From JAKJGV01 sp964617565 (GTDB lineage Bacteria; Verrucomicrobiota; Kiritimatiellia; CAIQIC01; JAGNIJ01): a DNA stretch of 38,987 bases. Of the stretch, positions 1-7,234 are shown one piece after another. The notes beneath the pieces were generated by a model that worked only from the letters and a program-made list of their open reading frames with translations, did no database searches and was not told the DNA's origin. The position numbers and the translations under genes were made by a program. The number at the start of each line of letters is the position of its first letter. Position 1 is the first letter of the stretch. Location of the stretch: assembly GCA_964617565.1 (NCBI GenBank), contig CAZTYH010000023.1:1-38987 (forward strand), in the 5' to 3' direction.

Positions 1-464
1 AGATCCACCGTCGCTTCAAGTCCCGGATAGCGATCCACCGCCTTGAAAATCGCGTCCACTTCCTCTTCCTTCAACTCGATCGTCAGCAAACCGTTTTGTC
101 GGCTGTTATTCCGAAAGATATCGGCGAACCCATTCACGCGTGTGCCGTCCCGCATAACCCACGGCGCAATGACGGCCTTGAATCCGTACTGCATGACGGC
201 CCAGACCGCATGCTCGCGGCTTGAACCGCAACCAAAGTTATTGCGCGTAACGAGAATGGACGCGCCTTTAAAACGGGGCGCGTTCAATGAAAACGCCGGA
301 TCCGGTTTGCCATCCGGCAGATAACGCCAATCGAAAAACAGCGCGGATTCAAAACCCGTCCGCTTGATGGACTTCAAAAACTGTTTCGGAATGATCTGGT
401 CGGTATCAACATTCGCGTTGTCCAACGTCGCCAGCAACCCACGATGTGTTTTAAATGCCTCCAT
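1..464 (-). CDS. leuD: 3-isopropylmalate dehydratase small subunit, partial (3' end beyond window)
   Basis: LeuD forms the swivelling small subunit of isopropylmalate isomerase. With LeuC it converts 2-isopropylmalate to 3-isopropylmalate in leucine synthesis. The frame reads MEAFKTHRGLLATLDNANVD, then TDQIIPKQFLK and, further on, NNFGCGSSREHAVWA, the diagnostic LeuD/aconitase-swivel signature. About 154 codons are present, and the gene continues past base 1 (the family is usually near 200 residues). The ATG shares its A with the TGA of leuC (TGATG), so the two are translationally coupled. No ribosome site of its own is needed. The call is firm; only the C-terminus is unseen. Confidence 0.95.
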   Translation of the reverse strand, partial: MEAFKTHRGLLATLDNANVDTDQIIPKQFLKSIKRTGFESALFFDWRYLPDGKPDPAFSLNAPRFKGASILVTRNNFGCGSSREHAVWAVMQYGFKAVIAPWVMRDGTRVNGFADIFRNNSRQNGLLTIELKEEEVDAIFKAVDRYPGLEATVD

Positions 465-1864
465 CACGCACGCTCCCTTACGTCAACGAAATGACCTTCG
501 ATCGCCGCCCATGCCGCCATTTCAGGGCTGCACAGGTGTGTGCGACCGCCCTTGCCCATGCGGCCTTCGAAATTACGGTTCGATGTCGCCGCACAACGCT
601 CGCCGGGTTTGAGCTGATCCGGATTCATGCCCAAGCACATGCTGCAACCCGCAAAACGCCATTCCGCGCCGGCCGCCGTAAACACCTTGTCCAGACCTTC
701 CTCTTCGGCCTGTTTTCGCACGGCCGCAGAGCCCGGCACTACAAGCACAGTAAGGTTGCTTGCGACTTTCTTTCCCTTCAAAATCGAAGCCGCCTTGCGA
801 AGGTCCTCTATGCGCCCGTTGGTGCAACTTCCAATGAACACGTAATCCAGCTTCACGTCGGTCAGTCTGGTTCCGGCGGTCAAACCCATGTATGCCAGCG
901 CTTGTTCCGCATCCTTCCGATTGTAGCCGGGCACTTTGTCTGGATCCGGCACCGGACTTGTTACATCAATCACCATGCCCGGACTGGTTCCCCAGGTCAC
1001 CTGCGGCGCTATGCTTCCTGCATCAATGGTCAGTGTTCGATCGAACTTCGCCCCCTCGTCGCTCGGGAGCGTCTTCCAGAACGCAATCGCTTCTTCGAGA
1101 TCCTTGCCCTTCGGCGCGTACGGCCGGTCACCCGACGCGATATAATCGAATGTCGTCTGGTCCGGTGCGATCATGCCCGCGCGAGCACCACCCTCGATCG
1201 TCATGTTGCAGATCGTCATTCTCGCTTCCATCGAAAGCGCGCGTACAGCCTCGCCGCAATACTCGATCACATAGCCCGTTCCGCCGGCGGTACCGATCAT
1301 GCCAATCAGCTTCAGGATCATATCCTTCGAGTGAACGCCCTTGCCCAGCCGTCCCGTGTATTCCACCTTGAACGTCTTCGGTTTCGTCTGGCGCAGCGTC
1401 TGCGTCGCAAGCACGTGTTCCACTTCGGAAGTTCCGATCCCGAACGCAAGCGCACCGAACGCGCCATGCGTCGCCGTGTGCGAATCGCCGCAAACGATCG
1501 TCGTGCCGGGCAACGTGATGCCTAATTCCGGCCCGATGATATGAACAACGCCCTGATGCTCGGTGCCCAAATCGTAGAGAGTCACTCCGAATTGCTTGCA
1601 GTTTGCGCGCAGCGCTTCAACCTGCGCCCTGGAAATCGGATCGTGAATAACGGATACATTATCCGTCGGGACATTGTGATCCATCGTCGCGAAAGTCAGC
1701 TCCGGATGACGCACCTTGCGCCCGGACATGCGGAGTCCTTCAAACGCCTGCGGGCTCGTTACTTCATGAACAAGCTGGCGATCAATATACAGCAGGACGG
1801 ACCCGTCCGGCAGCGTTTTCACCACATGCCGGTCCCATATCTTCTCAAATAGTGTTTTACTCAT
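464..1864 (-). CDS. leuC: 3-isopropylmalate dehydratase large subunit
   Basis: The 466-residue protein is the iron-sulfur subunit of isopropylmalate isomerase and has the family's usual length. It holds the [4Fe-4S] ligands in the order expected: one cysteine in VFIGSCTNGR near residue 350 and two in AGCSMCLGMN near residue 410. GDSHTATHGAFG and the N-terminal LFEKIWDRHVV are further LeuC landmarks. The start is the ATG at 1864. No Shine-Dalgarno lies before it, because a near-consensus promoter ends only a few bases upstream, so a leaderless mRNA is likely. leuD follows with a one-base overlap, and ilvN lies about 100 bp upstream on the same strand. Confidence 0.97.
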   Translation of the reverse strand: MSKTLFEKIWDRHVVKTLPDGSVLLYIDRQLVHEVTSPQAFEGLRMSGRKVRHPELTFATMDHNVPTDNVSVIHDPISRAQVEALRANCKQFGVTLYDLGTEHQGVVHIIGPELGITLPGTTIVCGDSHTATHGAFGALAFGIGTSEVEHVLATQTLRQTKPKTFKVEYTGRLGKGVHSKDMILKLIGMIGTAGGTGYVIEYCGEAVRALSMEARMTICNMTIEGGARAGMIAPDQTTFDYIASGDRPYAPKGKDLEEAIAFWKTLPSDEGAKFDRTLTIDAGSIAPQVTWGTSPGMVIDVTSPVPDPDKVPGYNRKDAEQALAYMGLTAGTRLTDVKLDYVFIGSCTNGRIEDLRKAASILKGKKVASNLTVLVVPGSAAVRKQAEEEGLDKVFTAAGAEWRFAGCSMCLGMNPDQLKPGERCAATSNRNFEGRMGKGGRTHLCSPEMAAWAAIEGHFVDVRERA

Positions 1865-1866
1865 GG

Positions 1867-1902
1867 CCCGAAGAATATAGGGCCACAGGCGATGCCGGTC
1901 AA
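1867..1902 (-). promoter_or_regulatory. leuC promoter with inverted repeat across the -10 box
   Basis: On the minus strand TTGACC (1902-1897) and TATATT (1879-1874) are separated by exactly 17 bases. The -10 box ends nine bases before the leuC ATG, so transcription should start about 0-4 bases upstream of the start codon. The -10 box is also bracketed by TGGCCC (1864-1869) and GGGCCA (1880-1885), a perfect 6-bp inverted repeat with a 10-bp spacer. A protein bound there would block the promoter. Box positions are seen; promoter activity and operator function are inferred. Confidence 0.6.
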
Positions 1903-1968
1903 TCCCGCTCCGCGGCGGCGGACTTATTTCGCCGCGACCGAATTTTCCAATGCCTGGGATAGTCCCGC

Positions 1969-2472
1969 TTACGTCTCTTCTTCGCCGCGGGCCATGACCA
2001 CTTTGCCGGTGCGCACCAGCTCAACGACCTTGAACTTGCCCATCAGCTTGATCATCGCATCGAGCTTATCCGTGTGCCCTGTGATCATCACGATTATCGA
2101 GGACTCCGTCAGGTCCACGGTCTTGGCGCCGAAATGATCCGCGATCTGCAGCGCCTCGGTCCGTTGCTCGGGCGAAACCTTCGCCTTCAACAAAGCAAGC
2201 TCTCGCACCACCACGTCTTCACCGGTGTGGTCCACGCAGTGAAGCACGTCAATGAGCTTCCTCAGCGCTTCGATCACCTGCTGCAAGCCGGATGCTTCAC
2301 CTTTCGCCGTAATGGTCATGCGCGAAAAGTTACCGTCCACGGATGACGAAACGACGAGCGAATCTATGTTGAAGCCGCGCCGGGCGAAAACCTGCGCAAT
2401 GCGCGCCAGCACGCCGGGCTTGTTCGCCACGTAAACGCTTAACGTATGGGTGTCATTTGCTATCTGATTCAT
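1969..2472 (-). CDS. ilvN: acetolactate synthase small (regulatory) subunit
   Basis: This is the 167-residue regulatory subunit of acetohydroxyacid synthase, which binds valine and activates the catalytic IlvB subunit. An ACT domain fills the N-terminal half (HTLSVYVANKPGVLARIAQV, then FARRGFNIDSLVV), followed by the C-terminal dimer domain. The length matches the long IlvH/IlvN type (about 160 residues). The ATG is preceded by GGAG with a 7-base spacer. ilvB lies just upstream, with a repeat-rich hairpin of about 90 bp between them, so the pair is probably one transcript despite the 112-bp gap. Naming as ilvN or ilvH is a matter of convention. Confidence 0.95.
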   Translation of the reverse strand: MNQIANDTHTLSVYVANKPGVLARIAQVFARRGFNIDSLVVSSSVDGNFSRMTITAKGEASGLQQVIEALRKLIDVLHCVDHTGEDVVVRELALLKAKVSPEQRTEALQIADHFGAKTVDLTESSIIVMITGHTDKLDAMIKLMGKFKVVELVRTGKVVMARGEEET

Positions 2473-2491
2473 AGTTTATCTCCAGCAATAT

Positions 2492-2582
2492 CGGAGAGTT
2501 GGAGTATTGGAGGGTGGGAGTATTGGGACAGGAATTTCTTGCCCACCACTCCACTTGTCCATCACTCCATCTCTCCATCCTT
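2492..2582. repeat. octamer-period palindromic array, copy A
   Basis: A purine-rich arm of five degenerate 8-bp units (CGGAGAGT, TGGAGTAT, TGGAGGGT and so on; 2492-2531) faces a pyrimidine-rich arm of five units (CCACCACT, CCACTTGT, CCATCACT, CCATCTCT, CCATCCTT; 2543-2582). The linker is about 11 bp. The arms are roughly complementary, so the transcript could form a long imperfect hairpin. The element starts three bases after the ilvB stop codon and ends about 20 bases before the ilvN start codon. Related copies lie at 25381-25480, 29942-30178, 32672-32780 and 35586-35625. Confidence 0.85.
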
Positions 2583-2584
2583 CC

Positions 2585-4318
2585 TCACGTCGAGCCCGTG
2601 GGTTTCTCCATTTTCTCGTTCGCGCGCGGCGGCTCGACCAGCAACGCCTCCAGCGGCTTGCCTGCCGGCACCATCGGAAACACGTTATCGGTCTTCACCA
2701 CCTCGGCATTGATCAAGCACGGCCCGTCATTGTACTCCAGTGCGCGTTGCAGAATTTTCCGCACATCCGCAGGCCGCTTCAACGTCAAGCCTTTGCCGTT
2801 TTCGTACGCCTCAATCACCTTCGCAAAGTCCGGATTGCCCTCCAGGTCCACGCCGCTCTTCCGGTCATCGTAGAACAACTGTTGCCACTGCCTCACCATC
2901 CCGAGATAGTGGTTGTTCAGCACGATAATCTTGATCGGCAGCTTGTGCAGACACGCCGTCGCCAGTTCCGCCATCGTCATCTGGAATCCGCCATCACCGC
3001 AGAACAGGACCACGGTTTCATTCGGACGGCCAAACTGAGCGCCGATCGCAGCCGGGAAGCCGTACCCCATTGTGCCGGCCCCGCCTGAACTCAGCCAGTC
3101 ATTGCGCCCATCGGTCTTCCAGAACTGCGCGGCCCACATCTGGTGCTGGCCCACGTCGGTCACCACGACCGCCTTTCCGCCAGTCAGCTTGTACAGCTCA
3201 TCCATGATGTGCTGCATCTTCAGCCCGCCCTGCTTCTTGTAATGCAGCGGATATTTCTTCTTGTACCCGTCCAGATGTGCCAGCCACTCCGCGGTATCAA
3301 GCTTCGTCACATGCTTGATCAATTCCTCAAGGATCGGCCGCGCATCGCCGATAATGGAGATGTCCGGCTTGATCATTTTCGCGATCTCCGACGGATCCAC
3401 ATCTATATGAATCTTCGTTGCGTTCTTGCAGAACTTGTCGGGCTGACCAATGATCCGGTCGTCGAACCGCGAACCGATGGACATGATCAGATCGCACTCG
3501 ATGACTGCTTTCGTCGCGTAGGCCGTGCCGTGCATGCCGAGCATGCCCAGCGCGAGCTTATGCGTTTCCGGAAATCCGCCTTTGCCGAGCAGTGTGTTCA
3601 CCACCGGCGCGTTCAGCTTTTCCGCCAAGGCCTTCACTTGCGCGCAGGCATCGGAGATGATGGCCCCGTGCCCCACCAAAAGAACCGGCTTACGCGACTT
3701 GGTGAGCGCTTCCGCCACTTCAAGAATTTTCTCCTTATCAATGTTCTGTGGATAAGGTTTGTAACCAGGCAGATCCATCTCCTGGAACAGGTCGGCCGTG
3801 CACGGCCCGGCGCTCACGTCTTTCGGAATATCAATCAACACCGGCCCCGGCCGCCCCGTGGTTGCAATATGATAGGCCTCGCGCGCAATGCGTGGTATGT
3901 CGTTGGTCTTCTTCACCAAGTAGCTGTGCTTCACCACCGGCATCGTGATGCCGAATATATCGGACTCCTGGAAGGCATCCTTGCCCAGCATCCACGACAC
4001 CGACTGCCCTGTGATCACAATCATCGGCACGGAATCCATGTGCGCCGTCATCACGCCCGTAATAGTATTTGTCGCGCCCGGACCACTGGTCACCAACACG
4101 GCAGCCGGCTTTCCGGTCGCCCTGGCATACCCATCGGCCATATGCGCCGCTCCCTGCTCATGCCGGACAAGAACGAACTTGATCTTGGTATTGGTTGTCA
4201 CTAAAGCGTCAAATATCGGAATCGCAGACCCACCAGACAGGCCAAACATGTATTCGATTCCTTCTCTTTCAAGGCACTGCACCAGCGCCTGAGCACCATC
4301 TAATTGCTTTTTTGTCAT
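2585..4318 (-). CDS. ilvB: acetolactate synthase large (catalytic) subunit
   Basis: This thiamine-diphosphate enzyme condenses pyruvate with pyruvate or 2-ketobutyrate, the first common step of valine, leucine and isoleucine synthesis. The N-terminal domain has the catalytic-glutamate segment VRHEQGAAHMADGYARATGK. The C-terminal domain has the ThDP/Mg motif beginning GDGGFQMTMAELATA and ending in NN. The chosen ATG at 4318 (MTKKQLDGAQ) gives 577 residues, normal for the family, and follows GAGGG by about nine bases. Longer in-frame starts at 4360 and 4390 are rejected because they lie upstream of, or inside, the promoter. ilvN is downstream. Confidence 0.96.
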   Translation of the reverse strand: MTKKQLDGAQALVQCLEREGIEYMFGLSGGSAIPIFDALVTTNTKIKFVLVRHEQGAAHMADGYARATGKPAAVLVTSGPGATNTITGVMTAHMDSVPMIVITGQSVSWMLGKDAFQESDIFGITMPVVKHSYLVKKTNDIPRIAREAYHIATTGRPGPVLIDIPKDVSAGPCTADLFQEMDLPGYKPYPQNIDKEKILEVAEALTKSRKPVLLVGHGAIISDACAQVKALAEKLNAPVVNTLLGKGGFPETHKLALGMLGMHGTAYATKAVIECDLIMSIGSRFDDRIIGQPDKFCKNATKIHIDVDPSEIAKMIKPDISIIGDARPILEELIKHVTKLDTAEWLAHLDGYKKKYPLHYKKQGGLKMQHIMDELYKLTGGKAVVVTDVGQHQMWAAQFWKTDGRNDWLSSGGAGTMGYGFPAAIGAQFGRPNETVVLFCGDGGFQMTMAELATACLHKLPIKIIVLNNHYLGMVRQWQQLFYDDRKSGVDLEGNPDFAKVIEAYENGKGLTLKRPADVRKILQRALEYNDGPCLINAEVVKTDNVFPMVPAGKPLEALLVEPPRANEKMEKPTGST

Positions 4319-4355
4319 TTTCCAGCCCTCAACACAGCCATCATGGCCATTTGTT

Positions 4356-4415
4356 TGCATAATAAATACACTATGGCGCAATCCAGTCAATATAATATAT
4401 GAATATTTTTAATAA
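4356..4415 (-). promoter_or_regulatory. ilvB promoter with AT-rich upstream element
   Basis: The minus strand shows TTGACT (4390-4385), a 16-base spacer and TATTTA (4368-4363), placing the transcription start near 4356 and leaving a leader of roughly 40 bases before the ilvB ATG. Directly upstream of the -35 box lies a long A/T block (about 4391-4415), as in UP elements that contact the RNA polymerase alpha subunit. The rest of the gap to pstB (to 4577) is AT-rich with no gene. I see no T-box, leader peptide with Val/Leu/Ile runs or attenuator. Confidence 0.6.
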
Positions 4416-4577
4416 GTATAGCGAATCATCGAAACACATGCTCACATATTTAACAATATTCAAGCAAACATAAAAACATAAAGTGATGTTGCGAGACAAA
4501 ATAACAATATTTTTGCGCAATACAGGCCTTTAGCGGGTATTCAGACGCTGATATACCGATCTATTCAGGAAAAGTGC

Positions 4578-5459
4578 TCAGCCGAAACGGCCGGTCACGT
4601 AATCGAGGGTTTCCTGGAGGTGGGGATTCTGAAATATGGTCGTTGTCGGGCCGTATTCAATGAGTCGGCCGAGGTACATGAAGGCGGTATAATCGCTTGT
4701 TCTGGAAGCCTGCTGCATATTGTGGGTTACGATCAGGATGGAGTACTCCCCCTTCAACTCCTCGATCAGGTCCTCGATTTTGTTTGTTGCGATCGGATCG
4801 AGCGCAGAGCATGGCTCATCCATTAAAAGCACTTCGGGTTCGGCGGCTATTGCACGCGCAATGCAAAGGCGTTGCTGCTGACCGCCGGAAAGGCCGAGGC
4901 CGCTTTCCTGCAATCGGTCTTTGACCTCGTCCCAGAGCGCCGCGCCGCGAAGACTGCGCTCGCAGACCTCATCCAGTACGCCCTTGTCCCGCTCGCCATC
5001 AATGCGAAGCGGATAAACCACGTTTTCGTAGATGCTCATCGGGAAGGGATTGGGCTTCTGAAACACCATGCCCATCCTCTTGCGCAACTCGATCACGTCC
5101 ACGCCTGTATCATAAATCGAATCGCCGTTCAAAAGCATGTCGCCCCTGATCCGCACGGTGCTTAACAGGTCGTTGATGCGATTGACGGAGCGGAGCAGCG
5201 TGGATTTCCCGCAACCGGAGGGACCGACCAGGGCGGTAACCTTGCCCTTGGGGATGATCATGTTGACATTGAACAGGGCCTGCTTCTCCCCATAGAAGAG
5301 GCAGAAATCGCGCACGTCGAGGATCACGGGCTCGGCATGGATTTCCGGATGCGTTTCGGTGGGAAACGTTTCACCGCGGGCAATGGCCGTCAGCCGATTC
5401 ACGCCCGGGCTTCCCGGCGCCTGCTTGATATTGGTTATAGGCATCATTGTTTCCAGCAT
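4578..5459 (-). CDS. pstB: phosphate ABC transporter ATP-binding protein
   Basis: PstB is the ATPase of the high-affinity phosphate importer. The 293-residue protein has Walker A GPSGCGKSTLLRSVNR, the ABC signature LSGGQQQRLCIARAIA, Walker B EVLLMDEPCSALDP and the H-loop VTHNMQQASR. About 35 residues precede the usual PstB beginning. The ATG at 5459 has AAGGAG eight bases upstream. It is the last gene of pstSCAB, 14 bp after pstA. phoU, which usually follows pstB, is absent; the next gene downstream is ilvB behind its own promoter. Confidence 0.97.
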   Translation of the reverse strand: MLETMMPITNIKQAPGSPGVNRLTAIARGETFPTETHPEIHAEPVILDVRDFCLFYGEKQALFNVNMIIPKGKVTALVGPSGCGKSTLLRSVNRINDLLSTVRIRGDMLLNGDSIYDTGVDVIELRKRMGMVFQKPNPFPMSIYENVVYPLRIDGERDKGVLDEVCERSLRGAALWDEVKDRLQESGLGLSGGQQQRLCIARAIAAEPEVLLMDEPCSALDPIATNKIEDLIEELKGEYSILIVTHNMQQASRTSDYTAFMYLGRLIEYGPTTTIFQNPHLQETLDYVTGRFG

Positions 5460-5473
5460 GACACTCTCCTTCT

Positions 5474-7234
5474 CTAAAATACTGACGATACAAACTTCCT
5501 GCGCAGCCGCGTGCGCAGTCGAACCGCAAAAACGTTCAGCAGCGCAACGATCGTGATCAGCAACAACGTTGTCGTGAAGACCATCGGCTTTGCGGCTTCG
5601 CTGTTCTGGCTCTGGAAGCCCAGGTCATAAATGTGAAATCCGAGATGCATGAAGCTGCGCTCGGGATGGATGTATGGAAATATCCGGTCAATCGGCAGTT
5701 CGGGCGCAAGCTTGACGGCCCCCACCAGCATGAGCGGCGCAACCTCCCCCGCCCCACGCGCCATCGCAAGGATCATGCCGGTCATTATACCGGGAAGCGC
5801 ACGCGGCAGAATGATCCGTCGAATCGTTTGCCACTTGCTCGCGCCGCAGGCATATGATCCCTCACGCATGGAGTTGGGCACGGCCGATAGCGCTTCCTCG
5901 GTCGCCACGATCACCACCGGTAAGGTCATCAGCGCCAGCGTGAAGGACGCCCAGAGAATGCCGCCTTTCCCATACGTCGGATTCGGCAGCTTCTCCGCGA
6001 ACAGGAGCTGGTCTATGGAAGCGCCCACCATGTAACAAAAGAAGCCCAGTCCGAATACGCCGAAGACGATGCTGGGTACGCCGGCCAGGTTGTTGATCGC
6101 AATCCGCACGGCGCTGACAACCGGCCCCGCCTTCGCGTATTCCCTGAGGTATAAAGCCGCCATGACACCGAACGGCACGACGGCGAGCGACATCAGAACC
6201 GTCATGACCACCGTGCCGAATATCGCGGGGAAAACACCGCCTTCACTATTTGCTTCGCGCGGCTCTGCGGTCAGGAATTCGATCCAGCGCGATCCGTAAA
6301 CAGCGATCTTGCGAGGGAAGGAAAGGCGGTTTGCGGGATAAGCCCTGACGATTTCGGCGAGGCTCAGCTTTGTCTCGCGGCCATCCGCAACCTCGAAGAG
6401 AATCTGGTATCCCTCGTTTTTGTCGCGCAGCGCTTTCACTTCGTGCTGAATACGGGCGAATTCGCCGCTCGCCTTCTTTTCCAGTACTTCATACTCCGCT
6501 TCAGCTTGCTTATGCTCTGCGGATCCGGATCCATGTACAATTTCAGCGCGACGAATGTTCAGCCGGGCATGCTCAAGGCGAAGGTTCAACTCACCGACCG
6601 TCACGGTCTCCATGTGGCGCTGCTTTTTCCGTCTCTCGACAACTCCGTCAAAATATCGCTGGAATTCAGACCACACCGCTTCAGCGCCGCTCGCGGTCTG
6701 CTCCCCATCAATCAAGAAGGCCTTGGGAATGCCGTAAAACCGGCCCCACGACAGACGCTCGACGATCACCGCCCACTCGGGGAGGTCCGAATCCGAGACT
6801 TCCAGATCACTGATCCAATTGAAGTGCTCGCCGGTCAGCTCGAAATTTCCGGTTCGCAACAACCTCCTCCGTGCCCATCCATCTCGAGCTGCTTTTTTCT
6901 TCCTTTCGCGTTCCTCATCAGCCGGCGCTAAACGGGCGTAGTCCGCCTCCTGTGGCCTGTAGGACTCTTCCCGCGTGACTTCCCCCATCAACGCGCGCCC
7001 ATCGTGTGTGCGATAGCGAACGATGGGCTGGGGCCAAAGCGTGACGATGCCCTGCGCAAAGATCAGCGAGATCAGGCCGGAAATCATGACCAGCGCGATG
7101 ACCAGCCCACCGCCCGTCAGCCAGATCATCGGCTCTCCCTGCGCAAACAACGAAGTGGTCGCACGCTTGCGGGTGCGAACACCCGCCGAGGTATTCTTCG
7201 CGGCGCTTATCGTTTCCGGGTCTCCGCCCTTCAT
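5474..7234 (-). CDS. pstA: phosphate ABC transporter permease with large periplasmic insert
   Basis: This is one of the two membrane subunits of the Pst phosphate channel. At 586 residues it is about twice the length of E. coli PstA. The first membrane segment (about residues 37-62) is followed by roughly 270 residues of hydrophilic sequence before the standard permease core (from about residue 335). That insert includes a predicted coiled coil around residues 195-290, rich in Lys, Glu and Arg. The core holds the EAA-loop segment EEALSAVPNSMREGSYACGA, which docks on PstB. The start overlaps the pstC stop (ATGA). Long PstA proteins of this kind are known, paired with long PstC. Confidence 0.93.
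   Translation of the reverse strand: MKGGDPETISAAKNTSAGVRTRKRATTSLFAQGEPMIWLTGGGLVIALVMISGLISLIFAQGIVTLWPQPIVRYRTHDGRALMGEVTREESYRPQEADYARLAPADEERERKKKAARDGWARRRLLRTGNFELTGEHFNWISDLEVSDSDLPEWAVIVERLSWGRFYGIPKAFLIDGEQTASGAEAVWSEFQRYFDGVVERRKKQRHMETVTVGELNLRLEHARLNIRRAEIVHGSGSAEHKQAEAEYEVLEKKASGEFARIQHEVKALRDKNEGYQILFEVADGRETKLSLAEIVRAYPANRLSFPRKIAVYGSRWIEFLTAEPREANSEGGVFPAIFGTVVMTVLMSLAVVPFGVMAALYLREYAKAGPVVSAVRIAINNLAGVPSIVFGVFGLGFFCYMVGASIDQLLFAEKLPNPTYGKGGILWASFTLALMTLPVVIVATEEALSAVPNSMREGSYACGASKWQTIRRIILPRALPGIMTGMILAMARGAGEVAPLMLVGAVKLAPELPIDRIFPYIHPERSFMHLGFHIYDLGFQSQNSEAAKPMVFTTTLLLITIVALLNVFAVRLRTRLRRKFVSSVF

Noticed and set aside
455..1525. Long open frames antisense to leuC, and similarly antisense to ilvB (3143-4204), pstC (8104-9144), acd (25404-26684), GH5 (28751-29965) and the fibre gene (31413-32543).
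   Set aside because: They mirror GC-rich codon bias of the real genes, have Arg/His/Ala-rich composition without domains, and lie fully inside well-identified genes on the other strand.
1911..1936. A 7-bp CGCGGCG/CGCCGCG hairpin between ilvN and leuC as a terminator.
   Set aside because: There is a 12-base loop and no T-run on the minus strand after it; GC-rich chance pairing is as likely.
4319..4577. A T-box, riboswitch or leader-peptide attenuator before ilvB.
   Set aside because: The leader after the predicted start is only about 40 bases, with no T-box sequence, no terminator hairpin and no run of Leu/Val/Ile codons.
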